In this document: positions 1-11,226 of the stretch, one piece after another
How the letters are laid out: every line of letters begins with the position of its first letter
How positions within the stretch are numbered: the stretch's first letter is position 1
Origin: Maratus speciosus
Lineage: Eukaryota; Arthropoda; Arachnida; Araneae; Salticidae
NCBI GenBank assembly: GCA_963932465.1
Contig: OZ010787.1
Span: forward strand, 35,964,087-36,028,086
Length of the DNA: 64,000 nucleotides
Direction: 5' to 3'
The notes under the pieces: generated by a model
Databases searched by the model: none
The model's input: only the letters and a program-made list of their open reading frames with translations
What the model was told of the DNA's origin: nothing
Position numbers and translations under genes: made by a program

Positions 1-642
1 AAAAATATCTTTGAAGTCGCTCAGAAGCCCTTCCAATTGTAGGTTCTCTTCAGTAGTATAATGATTAAAAGTTATATCATCATAATCCGAGAGAGTTTGA
101 GTATCAAGGCAACAATGTCCCTCTTGAGACAAACTTGCTTGATTTGATTTGGAAGGAAAACTAAGCGGCTTCTGGCAATTCATATCATCCGTTAAAGTTA
201 AGGTGTGGTTGAATGAACTTTCATGAGAAATTTGACCGGAAACGTTTTGGTCATTCATAATGATGACTCCATCTTGAGTCAGAGTATTTGAGCAAAAATC
301 CATCGATATATGGAATTTTTGTAATTCTGGGGTTCCCAGTATCGCATATGGCAAGTAAGACCTTACTAGATATAAGGAGCTATTTTGCCTGATATTCCCT
401 ATTTGGAGGGGTACTTGAACTTTTTCGGAAATCTGGACCTGTCCCTGGGTTTGGTTAACATTAAGAGGGTGGCAACTTTGAATAGACGTCATATCCAAAG
501 CTGTAGCTAGATTTTCTGGAATGAGGGACAGAGTACTTCCGCTATCCAATAAAAAGGGTATTTGAACCTCATTATGACAAGTGTTTGGGTTTCTACGGTT
601 TTCGTAATTTTTGCATTTGAGGTACCCGGGCACAATAAACCG
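1..642 (-). CDS. BEL/Pao retrotransposon pol, protease region (partial, continues beyond window start)
   Basis: This stretch is open for all 214 codons in the same frame as the upstream gag and runs off the left edge. It contains a retropepsin active-site motif, LLDSGSTLSL, encoded at about 523-552 with the catalytic DSGS at 535-546. A typical beta-strand segment ending YAILGTPEL lies further downstream. In BEL/Pao elements this aspartic protease (DUF1758 type) processes the Gag-Pol polyprotein and is followed by reverse transcriptase, which would lie outside the window. One in-frame TGA at 643-645 separates it from gag; no other break is seen. The protease call is firm; the BEL/Pao assignment rests on the neighbouring gag. 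Whether the element is active cannot be judged from this part. Confidence 0.85.
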
Positions 643-645
643 TCA
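595..645 (-). promoter_or_regulatory. Gag stop codon in UGA-CGG context with a downstream pairing partner
   Basis: On the minus strand the gag stop reads TTA TGA CGG TTT. The heptamer ACGGTTT (637-643) starts at the last base of the stop codon and is perfectly complementary to AAACCGT (595-601), about 36 nt further on. UGA-CGG followed by a 3' RNA structure is a known leaky-stop context in some plant viral RNAs. Here only the context and the pairing are seen; function is inferred. The stem begins closer to the stop than in the known cases. Confidence 0.35.
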
Positions 646-1959
646 TAAAGAATTCATGTGTATTCCTTGATCAGGAGAATACCCATGGGCGTTTTGTGGT
701 TGGGTCTCATTACTGTGGGTTGCTAAGTTGGATGAAATTGTTGTTCCTGCATTTCCCTGAACATCATATTTATGTAGTAAAGTATGGTGCTTTCGGTGGC
801 AATTTTTACAACTCATCTTGGATGCACATTTACTTGCAAAATGGCCACTACGCAAACAATTTACACACAACTTATTCAATTGGATGGTTCTCCATCTGCT
901 ATCTACAGGCATAGTTATTAATTTTCTGCAAGTGTGGGTGGCATGCGAATCAAAGCAAACACCGCATTTACTATTTTCTAAATTTTTGTGGCCTTTCGAT
1001 CTATCGGAAGAATCTCTGACATAAGTTATATTTCTTACATCTGTTTTAGTTGGGTTCTCTAAAGTTAACAAGCTTTTAGCTTGAATCTCTAAAAATTTTA
1101 GAAATTCCGTGAGATTAGGCATATTATTATGGGTAAGGGATAGTTCCCATCGCTCTTTGAGATTATCGCTTAATTTTTGAACTATGGTATAAATTATCAT
1201 GTTATCCACTAAAGCATTTTGAGTAAGTTTTAAAGAATCTAGAATTCGAAGTGATTCATTGCAGGTATCTATTATATCGAAAATAGCTTTAGAGGAAGTG
1301 GAACAATTTTTCATATTTTTTAAATTGTATAACTTGCCTATTTGTGCTATGGCCAAATCCCTAACCTTATCGTAGCGAGCGCAAAGGGTGTCCCATGCAT
1401 TTTTATAATTGACCTCCAAAAGAGGAAATCCGGAAATCAATTTATGGGCAGGACCCTTTACACTAGCTAAGAGATATTGCAATTTAGAAACGGCTCCCAA
1501 ATCTGGATTTCGATCTATAGTTGTGGTAAAAATCTCCTTAAAAGAGAGCCACTGATCAGCTTCTCCGTAAAAGGGTTTTAATTCAAATTTGGGAAGATTG
1601 ACTGCTTTTTCAAAAACATTACTTGTATTTTTATTGTTATTCTCTGAACCACCCTCGTTAATGCTCAAACTCTTAGTTAATTTATTACGTGATGTATTTA
1701 TTGCGATAGTTAATGCATCCAATTTAAGGGCAATTTCATTGTATTCCTCAATTATAGCTTCCGTTTCTGTTGTATCGCTCTCAAGAACGGCGTTTTCCTG
1801 ATTTTTACTTAATTCTGTACTAATATCTTGCACCTGACCATGATACAAATCTAACTCTTCTAGAGTTATCGTCTGATCATCAATTTTGGGATTTATGATA
1901 TTTTTTATACGGGTAATTTTTGCTTTGAGAACAGTTTTTTGTTTCTTAATATTTTCCAT
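643..1959 (-). CDS. gag: BEL/Pao retrotransposon Gag-like protein (438 aa)
   Basis: This is the structural protein of an LTR retrotransposon, which packages element RNA into cytoplasmic virus-like particles. Residues 1-110 are charged and helical with coiled-coil character. Residues about 118-300 match the DUF1759-type Gag core by pattern (FELKPFYGEADQWLSFKEI, then KGPAHKLI and AWDTLCARYDKV). Three zinc-knuckle-like clusters follow at about 332-345 (CGVC...H...C), 365-378 (CVNCLRSGHFASKC) and 384-395 (CKNCHRKHH). The ATG at 1957-1959 is preceded by AT-rich leader. The frame ends at TGA 643-645 and the protease continues in the same frame. BEL/Pao gag-pol is usually one ORF, so the stop is either a recent lesion or a recoding site. 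Confidence 0.88.
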   Translation of the reverse strand: MENIKKQKTVLKAKITRIKNIINPKIDDQTITLEELDLYHGQVQDISTELSKNQENAVLESDTTETEAIIEEYNEIALKLDALTIAINTSRNKLTKSLSINEGGSENNNKNTSNVFEKAVNLPKFELKPFYGEADQWLSFKEIFTTTIDRNPDLGAVSKLQYLLASVKGPAHKLISGFPLLEVNYKNAWDTLCARYDKVRDLAIAQIGKLYNLKNMKNCSTSSKAIFDIIDTCNESLRILDSLKLTQNALVDNMIIYTIVQKLSDNLKERWELSLTHNNMPNLTEFLKFLEIQAKSLLTLENPTKTDVRNITYVRDSSDRSKGHKNLENSKCGVCFDSHATHTCRKLITMPVDSRWRTIQLNKLCVNCLRSGHFASKCASKMSCKNCHRKHHTLLHKYDVQGNAGTTISSNLATHSNETQPQNAHGYSPDQGIHMNSL

Positions 1960-2910
1960 TTTGAATTAATTTTAAGATAACTTTTTAATAATCTAAATAT
2001 TATAACACTCTTAATATCCGTCAAAATGTCTAAACATTCTCAACATAATATAAGCATGTGCATAAAATTGATAAAAAGAATAAAATAGTTAAAAATAATT
2101 AAAGAAATAAATATAGAAAACATGAATCATCATTTTTTTTTTCAAAAGATTGCAATGCTTTAAAACCATGGTTTTCATAAATACCAAAAATGAAAACATC
2201 ACTGGAGATATACTACTTATTAAATCACTTACCTTAAATTATGTAATCAGAATAAAAATAAAAATAATATGGATAATAATATTATATAAAAATAAATAAC
2301 ACTAGGGTACCCCATGAGCTCATACACACACACACACACAAAATAAAAGAAAAAAAAACATTTCGCAAAAACGGAGAAGGAAAAAATTTATATCTCTGTA
2401 TTTAAGCAATTGTAGTGCGCACTTATCATGAAATAAAAAGCAATGACAGCAACGATGCTATCTTTCACTGCATGAAATTTACTTTTAGAGATGCTCTGAA
2501 GAAAATCACTATAAAATCATCAACACAACTGAAGAAGATGAATTCCACTTAGAGACTGCAGTTTTCATGTTGTGAAACTTTCACTGCACTGTTAAAACAA
2601 AATGCGGATATCACTGCTGAAATATTTGACTTTTAAAACGCAGAATATGTTGAAAAGGATCTACATTTTGATCGATTTTAATTAAGATGATATTCTTCAA
2701 AATATAGTAGAAGAAATGGGAAGACACTTTCTATAATAGAATTGAAGAGTTAACAGCATATCACTGCTGACAGATTCTTTGATGAGGCGAACTTCTTGTA
2801 TTTACACTACTTGAAGGAGCATAGTGAACACTTTCCCAGCACCCAATTGGGGCCTCTTTGAATGTTCAATCGGAGCTTATTCCGTATCGTGTAGCACCAA
2901 GAATTCTTTT
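1960..2910 (-). other. Probable leader of the BEL/Pao element with a primer-site-like motif
   Basis: This AT-rich non-coding sequence lies upstream of gag. On the minus strand 2882-2900 reads TTGGTGCTACACGATACGG, which has the TTGGTGC opening seen at primer-binding sites of many insect BEL/Pao and Gypsy elements. If real, the 5' LTR would lie to its right (above 2900) and the leader would be about 0.9 kb. No second LTR copy is in the window, so LTR borders cannot be placed. A (CA)n tract sits at 2324-2340. Confidence 0.3.
2324..2340. repeat. (CA)n microsatellite
   Basis: A short pure AC dinucleotide run inside the presumed retrotransposon leader. Confidence 0.9.
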
Positions 2911-2974
2911 TTTTTCTTTTCTTTACTTCTCATGTTTTCCCGCTGAGCAGGTAATATAATCCAGACGACTCATA

Positions 2975-3007
2975 AATACTGTCACATTTTAACGAAATGA
3001 CAGTATT
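2975..3007. repeat. Perfect 10-bp stem hairpin
   Basis: AATACTGTCA (2975-2984) and TGACAGTATT (2998-3007) are exact reverse complements with a 13-nt loop. It lies just right of the presumed retrotransposon leader and could fall in its LTR, but this is not shown. Confidence 0.6.
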
Positions 3008-4364
3008 CACTGAAATTAACTTTATTAAGTTTTATTTAAATAATCAAAAAGGTGGCAATCAATTTCCATAGCTGCTTACATGTTAGACTTCAGATACCAA
3101 GTGGCGTAGAGGTATATCTCTGAAATTGCTCATCTCCTAGGGTTACCAGTTAAAAAGGGCCATGTGTTTCTATTAATTTAACGATAAAATGGATTAGTTG
3201 GCTACCCCGCCAAACCCGTGATTATCAGTCATTGGGCCCGTATCCAAATTGAGGGACGATTCATTACAAAAACTAATCAATAGGTCCAATCTTTATAATT
3301 TTCTTACATATATATATAATGTCATTTTACTGGCAATGACGTAGATTAAATTAAATGTAGATAGCAACAAATGTTGTTACTGGGAAACCACTCTCGCTAA
3401 AATACAACTGGCGTGCAAAAAGTAAATAAAAAAACAGGCAAAGTTAATAACATGAGTGTTTTTTGCACAGTTACAAACAAGTCATGGATTAAGTAAAAAT
3501 CACTTGATTTCACTTTTATTTTTTGTTTAAAAATTACTTGTTCAAACATTACTTTTAAAGTCTATTTAATAAATGTCAAAATTAATTCAAAATTCTCTGT
3601 TCTTTTAGAATGTCTCATCTCAACTAATTGAATTATTCATCAAATGTTAATAACCCTTCTGTCCATGAATATGTAGGTGTATATTATCACTACGAGGCTT
3701 TTACTACCGAGATGCTTGTTGGTGCTCAGAATAAATTGGCAATTAGTATCGTTATATTAGACTTACCATGCATTCATTCGAATTATGGAATTTTGCTGTA
3801 ATTACTCAGTTGTATATGAAGTTTATTACCAGATGCTCTAGTATGTGGAATGTGATTAAAGAGTCTGATTTCTATTTTACTCTAAGGGTTATGCAAATTC
3901 AAAGGTAACTTTCAAAATAAATCTTCGTGAAACTTACGTAATCATTTGAAGAAACTTCGATTTTATTTCGATATTACGCCTACAATAGTCAGCACAAAAA
4001 TTCGCAAGCTAATATTAAACGAAAGGAGGAGTTCTTTGCAAATGTCTTGTTTGCATTTTGCTATTTTTGAATGATTCTTTTTGCATAAGGATATTTGAGA
4101 TCGAAGTTTAATGTTGTACACTTCTACCGTTTTTCCAATTTTGTTCTGAGGCTACTTTCTGAAAATAAGACTTCCTTGGGCAATTTCGGAATAAAGTGAT
4201 TAATAAGTTTCAAAAACGAGTGTTCACAGAGTGAATACCTTCATTTAAAAAAAAAAAAAAAAAAAAAAGTTCGACATCGACCTCAACTATCTTATGCAAA
4301 AAGAAGTATGTAAAAGTATTGTAATGCAAACGAGAAATTTGAAAAGAACGTCTCCTTTGGTTTA
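3008..4364. other. AT-rich stretch without recognisable genes
   Basis: No coding, RNA-gene or clear repeat signal was found. A pure A tract lies at about 4249-4268, and short TA repeats at about 3307-3317. Confidence 0.6.
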
Positions 4365-5174
4365 CAGGCATGAAAGAGTTCCTTCTAAAAGAGGAATTCC
4401 ACCTTTTAAAAAGCAAATTTGGACATTCTCTGGATTGATGCAAAAATGCAAAGAAAATATTAAAAGCATATGGGGTGCGGGGGTGGGGGGGGGGATCTAG
4501 AAAACTTAATAATTAGACATTTTGTCTACTCAAATCCTTGGAGTTTGTTTCTGAATTGCTGTACTATCAAATCAAAGGCAAGCTTTTATTGTATGCATCT
4601 GAAAGTCATGTAAATTAAATTAACTAGGGAAAAGAAGTTTCCATACGGTAATTTTTGGAGTAGAATATTTTATTCCATTTATAAAACACTTCTGGGTAAT
4701 TTCAGTGATGCATTTTTGGAAATGTGTTTTTGGAGTAAAGATCAATTTGACGTGCATATATTTAGCATAACGATTTTTTAAGTAGAGTCTTAAACAGTCA
4801 AATCATTCAAAATAATTGAAAAATTTATCTCTGTACTTCACATAAGTTCATCAGATAAATTTGGATGGATTTGCACTTTTAGCAAACTGTTTCCAATTTT
4901 CATTTTTGATTTAATGAATTTATAATACATTTATTGTTATTTTTTTTTCTTTTACTACTTTCTAAGCTACAAAAAGAAAATAACAATCATATGTACAGTT
5001 ATAATTCATTTTATTGTATTTTTATTATTATTGTATCATTTTATTGTAACTGTTAAAATGTAAAGACAATAAGTTAATACTTGTTAAAATGTGTCTAAAT
5101 TATACGAGTTTGGCCTTATTGTATAGACGGAAAAAAATTTCCTCCTTTTTTCACATTTCCCACTTTCATGCCTG
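4365..5174 (+). repeat. Dispersed repeat family R1, copy A
   Basis: This segment of about 810 bp aligns over its whole length with 41808-42566 in the same orientation. Shared blocks include GAAAGAGTTCCT near the start, GGACATTCTCTGGATTGATG, CATCTGAAAGTCATGTAAAT, and TTTCATGCCTG at the end. Differences are scattered substitutions and small indels, so the copies are old. A G-rich run interrupts copy A at about 4479-4493. No coding frame is conserved between the copies. Each copy is followed within about 300-400 bp by an exon-like ORF (5474 and 42967), which may be chance. Confidence 0.85.
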
Positions 5175-5473
5175 GGTTTAACATTAGCTTGCGAATACTG
5201 TCGCATGAGTACCGTAGGCTCTTAAATCTTGTTATTAGTCCGACCTCCAATTCGACTCTAGATTAATAAATCTATGACTATTGACTGCATTTCTCATCAG
5301 GATATTATATATATTTGTTTCTTATGTTCTTTTTAAATATTTCTTTACTGTCTAATTAACAAGATATTTCTGTTAACGCAAGAAAATTGCATTTATTTTA
5401 TTCGGATTACACCCCCCCCCCTCCCTTTAATTCACAAAACCGTATTTCAATCGGTTATTTTTAGTCTTGGAAA

Positions 5474-5690
5474 ATGGCTGAGCGATTAGATCCTAAAAAA
5501 TGCCCGTTGACCGAGGCTGAGATTCAGGCTTTGATGAATGATTCTGCATTTCTTTCCAATGATGACGAAAAGTGCTGTCGGAGAAAATTTGTATCAAGTT
5601 GGTGATGATACCTATTCCGAGGCCCCTTCAGACAGGATTGCAAAAAAGCCGGCTAAAATTAAAAAAAGCCACGCCGGAGGCTTTTTTTGG
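5474..5690 (+). pseudogene. Exon-like coding fragment, frame-disrupted, unrecognised
   Basis: An ATG at 5474 opens a 43-codon frame beginning MAERLDPKKCPLTEAEIQAL and ending at a TGA near 5603. It is preceded by a plausible splice acceptor (TTATTTTTAG just before TCTTGGAAA). From about 5570 a different frame continues with protein-like acidic sequence (GENLYQVGDDTYSEAPSD), which suggests one frameshift within a single ancestral exon. It then runs into the A-rich GCCGGC element. An acidic N-terminal stretch of this kind is common in piggyBac-type transposases, but the match is too weak to assign. It could also be a broken host exon. Confidence 0.35.
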
Positions 5691-6517
5691 TTTTAACCGG
5701 CTTTTTTTTTTGAGGGGGGGGGGGAGGGGCAAAATTAACCTTTTTTGGCAATAATTGGTTTTTATAAAGTGAAGCATTGTAATTATAAACTACATATTTT
5801 AAAGTGTTTTTAATTAGTTTTAATGACATTTAATTGATATAGAGTTTAATAAATAACTCAATTTCTGAATAATGAAGACTGAAATAAAACTTGGATGGTT
5901 TTGCTAGTGATAGCGATTTGTAGTCAGAATTGCAAATATGTCAGCTAAATTTTAAAAGGGCCATACCAACTGCTTTATCTGGTTTACACTGGTCTTTAAC
6001 TCGATCCCCCCCCCCTCCCAATTTTTTCATTTTTACAACTTTATAAAATTGAAGAGGACAGTGGTTACTTAGTTACATGTTTTATTACTTAATTTTAAGA
6101 GCTATTAATATACAATTTCTTATTTTATTTCTAGTAAACATTTAAAATTATACATAGTCATGTAATAAAAACACCATTTCTCACTATTAAAGACATTATG
6201 AATAGCATATGCATGAGTATGCTTAGCAACAAGATTCTCAAAATTTTATTTAGATTTTTTTTTCCTGTTTAAATGCTCTATTTTTTATACACTTAGGTAC
6301 CAAACTCTCCTCAAATATTATATCCTTTCTAATTTCTGTTTTAACATTTATAACTAAATCTCTCCAAATGGACACATAAGAATATTTCCATTCTGATGTG
6401 CTGCATTTTGTTATTGTTTAATTAAATATAATCCTTAAAATGTGTAGTATATGTGGAGCTATGTAATATAGAATTTCAAAACACCAGTTTGGAGTCTAAC
6501 TTATATCCTTTTCAATA

Positions 6518-6548
<31 letters not shown>

Positions 6549-6780
6549 TTTCAGACATAATGCCTTTACAGTTGCATTTTACCAGTTATAAAGACTTATT
6601 TATTTGACAAAATTTAATAGAAATTTATATTTTTTTTTAGTAGAAAATATTTATAAGTGTATTAAAAATTAATTGATCCAAATTTAAAACAAATTAGCTG
6701 TAAACCAACTTTTAAAAATAAAAGCCGGTTTTTTTTAAGTGGTTAAAACCAAAAAAAGCCGTCCGGCTTTTTTTTTATTT
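5640..6780. mobile_element. Candidate non-autonomous element with GCCGG-rich inverted termini
   Basis: The left end (5640-5712) and right end (6718-6776) share an inverted block: GGCTTTTTTTGGTTTTAACC on the left and its complement on the right, both embedded in A/T runs and GCCGG boxes. The interior is AT-rich and non-coding with a pure G run at 5714-5724, a C run at 6006-6015 and a (TA)n tract near 6518-6540. Low complexity of the termini makes the borders uncertain and no target duplication was identified. Confidence 0.4.
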
Positions 6781-6802
6781 TACCACCAAAATAGGCCATC
6801 TG

Positions 6803-6900
6803 AGGGTCATTTTAGTGATTATCAGATCTAACTAGATTACCACTAAAATGGCCTCTCTAGATTAGGCCATCTGAAGGCAGGGTCCTTCAGATGGCCTATG
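6803..6900. repeat. Two adjacent strong hairpins
   Basis: The first hairpin pairs CATTTTAGTG (from about 6808) with CACTAAAATG (about 6841-6850). The second is a perfect 15-bp stem, TAGGCCATCTGAAGG (6863-6877) with CCTTCAGATGGCCTA (6884-6898), around a 6-nt loop. The sequence GGCCATCTGA also opens the first hairpin region at about 6796, so the block looks like a partly palindromic MITE tip. Confidence 0.65.
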
Positions 6901-7031
6901 GTTATATTCTATACCTTATTAAACATCTCTGCAATCAATTGTATGGTGTTTATTAAATGCCAGACCACTGAAAAAGAATCTAAAAGAAGACAACATCTGA
7001 TTACTCTTGGAAAAGCGCTCATATCAGTGTA

Positions 7032-8578
7032 GGGAAGACTGGGGTACTCTGGACCACTTTTGCAGTTTACATTTTTTTTTCTCTTTAATGGAAAGTCCAA
7101 TCGGCCTGATAATATTCTTTTCTTGAAACATTTTTACATGCCTCAAAATTTTTTCAAAACATAGTTTCAAATACATAAAATATGTATATATACTGAAGTT
7201 TTGGTTCCTAGTATGTAATTTAGGTATTGTGCTCTAATAACTTTTAATATCCTGTGTGAGGTGTATCTTTCTTTATATCTCTTGGATTTTTATTATCTAT
7301 TTTCTGTTATGTTGCGTTATAAGGAGCTAAATTTTGTCCTTTTATGCTTAATGTCGACAAAATTCGATGAAATAACGCATCTTCACTATAAATGAACCTA
7401 CGAGCTCCTCTGAAGATTCTGTGGGGGTATTCTTAGTTTTTTATTTTACATACTGGTTTCCTTTGTTCATATCTAGTTCATCTTTAGAATTTTACCAATT
7501 TGTTCATATATTTGTGATTTCAAATTTATTATATATATATATATATTTGTATACGTTCATAAAGTGGACCAGTGTTCCCCAGATTGAAATACAATATAAA
7601 TTTATTTTTTATTAATTTAATTCCTCTTTATTTCCCCTTTATCTCCAAAATATCATAATAATGCAAATTTGCAAGTAACATTTTCAAACAAAACAGAAAA
7701 CTTATTTTAAAAAAATTATATATTTTAAATAATAGATTAAGATGCAGGAACAATTGCAAATAAGGTGAAGTTATTAAAATAAAGTCATCGTCATTAAAAT
7801 TTGAAAATGAAACTCCAAAATACTTATGAGCCTGAAATTTTCTGGAAATACTTTTTTTTTTTTTAAATCTGAGGGCAATTTTACGATAACACTGATATAA
7901 ACAACAGATTAATAACCATAAAGTTTTGATTCCAAATTTGTTTTATGTTACATCTAAAATGAGTAATAAAATTTCAGAACCTGCCAGAAATTCTGTTAGT
8001 AATAACAGGATACTGTCAATAGTATACTTTTATATTTTTTTAAAGCAGTACAAACCAAAATATTTCTTACTATGTAACATAAATTGACATTTTCCTTTAT
8101 TCACTTTATTTTACAGTTAATTACTTTAAAACATTTTTTGTAGAGAATAAGCAATTATTAAATATTTTGAAAATTCTGCATCACAGTAACAGGGTGGATT
8201 GTGGACCACTGTGCCCCATGTTGAAGCGAAGCTTTATTCATTATCAAAAAAATGTTATTTAAAGCTTTCTTTTAAGCAAATTAACTTTAAAATTAAATAA
8301 AAACAAGTATCTTACCTTTACAAAAAGTTGTTTTTTCTCATTTATCTATAACCTTTAATTACTAAATAAAGAAAAGTATGATGGTGAAAGATTTTACTTT
8401 TAGAAGCTCAAAACAACCAGTCAGGATAAAATGGTTCATTCTGAGATAACGATGTGTTTTGAAGGCTATAAGTAATCATTTCAGTGCTGTAATTAGCCTA
8501 AAAGAAAAGCTTTAAAAATAAATAAAATATAAGGAGTGGTCCACTGTGTACTTAGGTCCACTGTACCCCACTCTCCCC
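7032..8578. mobile_element. TA-flanked non-autonomous DNA transposon with GGGGTA-type termini
   Basis: The left end, GGGAAGACTGGGGTACTCTG, is mirrored at the right end, whose reverse complement begins GGGGAGAGTGGGGTACAGTG. Both ends are flanked by TA (7030-7031 and 8579-8580), the duplication expected of the Tc1/mariner/IS630 superfamily. Internal copies of the GTGGACCAC box occur near 8190 and 8530. The interior is non-coding and AT-rich. The tips resemble in style those of the element at 39605-41209. Confidence 0.6.
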
Positions 8579-8580
8579 TA

Positions 8581-9309
8581 AGTGCCGAAACATGGATCGT
8601 TTGCCTTGTGAACTTAGCTTTGTAATTAAAAATCATATAAAGGAAAATGATAGAAAAACTACAGCAAAGGACGGGCCAATGTGAAAATAGCGATGCTTTT
8701 ACTGTCCTCGATACAAAGATAGCAAAGTCAAAACTGAGTGTAAAATATGTAAAAATCATATATGTCCATTGTATACTAATTTAATGTGTAATGAATGCTG
8801 CTTGCTAATCTCAATTATTTTTGTGCAAATACATAAAAAAAAAATAATTTGCACATATATTCCTTTGATTTAATGTAATAAAATTTTACAAATAATTATT
8901 CATTTTCTTCTTTGGGGTGCGCATACAACCCCACCTATAAACACGCAGATCTTTAGTGTTCCGATCGTCCAGCTGTAGGGGTCCAAGATGGTTTGAAACG
9001 ACAAAAATTGACGAAAGTTTAATCTTGAATTACGAATCCTTTAATTAATTTAGACTTGATTCTTTCAGCATTTATTTATATTTCAAAGCAGTTAAAATTA
9101 TTTTCTAAATTGTAAAAAAAAAAAAAAAGTTTTAATATTGTAAAACAAAATAGTCCTGCAAAACTAGTTTTGTCAGGATTTTAACTCCTGGTTGCACGTT
9201 TTTGTGTCATCATTTCTTCTTTATACTGCTGATTACATTGTTTCTCGTTTACACCTGAGAAAAAAGTAAAAAATTAATAAATACAAAATCTATAAAAATA
9301 GATCCTGGT
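8581..9309. other. AT-rich spacer, no features recognised
   Basis: Nothing coding or structured was seen apart from an A tract at about 9113-9128. Confidence 0.5.
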
Positions 9310-9795
9310 ATAGTTCATGCCAATTCAGGCAGCCAAAGAAAAAATCTTACCTTCATAGTCTCAGAAATATTTGAATTGAACATATGTTAAATTTCAGGAA
9401 AAAATAAGATAACTGTATGTTTTTGTTTTGCCCAAAATTCCTGGCCCAAGGTACAGGCTGCCAAAGATGACATTCCGGGCACCATTTCCCATTCACGATT
9501 TTCAATAAAAATTTTAAAGTGTCTCTAGAACGGTGCAAGATATTTTGTTGCGTTTTTTTTATTTTAAAGATAACATTTTTCTGTTTAAAATGATATACTT
9601 AATTTTGAAATATGTATTTAACTTTTCTTGTGGCAGCCGTTTTGATTTTTTTTTTTCTTTTTATCAATTTTTTGCAAAAATGCCAATCCCAATTTTTTTT
9701 TTTTTTTTTTTTTTGGGGGGGGGGGGGGGGCTGTTTATCAATACTATTTCCCTGTAAAGGAGAACTTCCACTTTTGATTTTGACAAGTTATACAA
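9310..9795 (+). repeat. Large inverted repeat, left arm
   Basis: The sequence from about 9310 to 9795 is the reverse complement, with scattered differences, of about 12880-13355. Anchors are TTACCTTCATAGTCTCAGAA (9348 on), GAATTGAACATATGTT, TCTAGAACGGTGCAAGATAT and AACTTCCACTTTTGA near the inner edge. The arm includes a T tract followed by 16 G at 9715-9730 that the right arm lacks. The arms enclose about 3.1 kb. They are either the long terminal inverted repeats of one element or two opposed copies of a repeat. Confidence 0.8.
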
Positions 9796-10570
9796 GGTGT
9801 GTCTAAAAAATTCGGTGAATGGAAGCATAAAACAAAACATGGAAACAAAATATCTTAACTATGTGCTTAAATGAAGTGTACAAAAATATACTTTCTGTAA
9901 AATATGTGGTGCAAAGAATATTAATTATTCATTTACAGATCCACACAAAAGAATTCCGTTGGGTAATGGTATAAGGGGAATATTGTTTGCGGCATATTTT
10001 AATTACGCTAAACTCTTTCACATATAATGAAATTGATATATGTTGCTGAGTTTTACAACAAGTTACTTCCTGTGTAATAGAAAGTACATAGTATTTACAG
10101 GGACACACAAAAGATTTTGGATACTTTACCGTATACAAAATACTGTATATTAACAATAATTGCTGGAAGTGCTTTTTTAGTTGTGATATGAGTTTTTAAA
10201 TTTAACTTAATTTTTCCATATTACATTGTGTGTATAAATGCTGTAGATCATATACAGGCTACACAAAAGAAATCATAAGGGTTACTGAGTATAAACGAAA
10301 GTAGTTTAAAGGTGATTTTTAAATGAGTTATGCGCATTTTTACGCAGAACTCCATTTAGTATACTAAGATATGTTTGTAGAATATAGATAAAATGATATA
10401 CAGGTCCGCGCAAAGCCTTAGATATATGGCCGACTATGGATGATAAACTCTCGAAGTGTGATTTCATTAGATTTAAGTGTGTTTTAGTCTTAATTAAATA
10501 TTAGCTAAATTGTGGCATGCATAAAGATAGTAGGTAAAATACAGGGTTGTATGAAATTATTCAAGTATAC
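9785..10570 (+). repeat. Degenerate tandem array with a period of about 150 bp
   Basis: Units begin with a box of the form TACAGGnnCACACAAAAG at about 9934, 10096, 10254, 10399 and 10540, so spacing is 140-162 bp. A weaker start (TACAAGGTGTGTCTAAAAAA) lies at 9790. The box recurs alone at 59210 (TACAGGGACAATCAAAAG). Units are diverged outside the box. No coding frame spans the array. Confidence 0.6.
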
Positions 10571-10795
10571 TTCCGTTTATTGATATAAATTTCTAAAAGT
10601 CAAATTCCAACCTACTTAGGTGTTTTTAACACTTTCCAACATAGTTGAAAGTCTTTATAGATTCAGTTTGTCTGCCCGTATGTCTGAACTCTTAACTTAC
10701 ATTAATATGGTTGTATTTTGATGTGTAATTGATATTTGTTATTGAGATTGTTTTACTATGAAATGTTCGGTAGTGAAAATAAAGTATGTATATGT

Positions 10796-11226
10796 AATTG
10801 GTGCAACTGGCTGTAGTTGACTTTTGGTAATAAATGCTTCTGATTGAACACTCGCTGGTACAGAAATAATAAGGTTTTAATGTCTTGAGTAAAGCATGAT
10901 CCTATTTACAGAGCACATTAACTATGTACAGGGTTTAGGGGAATGAGAGGGGCTTTCTTACGGCAATCTAACGGCCTTCAATATACTCCGGCGTGCTCTT
11001 GGATCGGAGCCTGACTGGATACGTCCTACCAAATCAGTCCGTCCAACAACTCTGAAGTTACATCGAACCTTCGCTCCCAGGCTGAGGCTCAAAATTACCA
11101 ACTCATCAGGTTCGTTGTCTTTTAGAATTTGCACACTCTGTCAGTTCTCATGGGATTTAGCTGCACCCTCTTACTGCGGTCAGGATGTGGTTTAGAATGT
11201 TTTGGGAAACGCAAGCCACATCCACA
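10796..11226. repeat. 431-bp direct repeat, copy 1 (LTR-like)
   Basis: It is identical in length to 11988-12418 and differs at only a handful of positions (for example AACTGG/AATTGG, GTAATA/GTGATA, GTTCGTTG/GTTTATTG). It is GC-richer than its surroundings. The pair encloses 761 bp of non-coding DNA, the layout of a terminal-repeat retrotransposon in miniature. The bases outside the pair may be a 4-bp duplication: ATGT before copy 1 and ATGT overlapping the end of copy 2. No convincing TGG primer site follows either copy, which weakens the LTR reading. Confidence 0.75.

Noticed and set aside
2905..3400. 5' LTR of the BEL/Pao element
   Set aside because: Several TG...CA borders are possible and no second LTR is present for comparison, so no border can be defended.
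9353..9806. Short open frames in the left arm of the large inverted repeat
   Set aside because: They pass through T and G homopolymers and are not preserved in the right arm.
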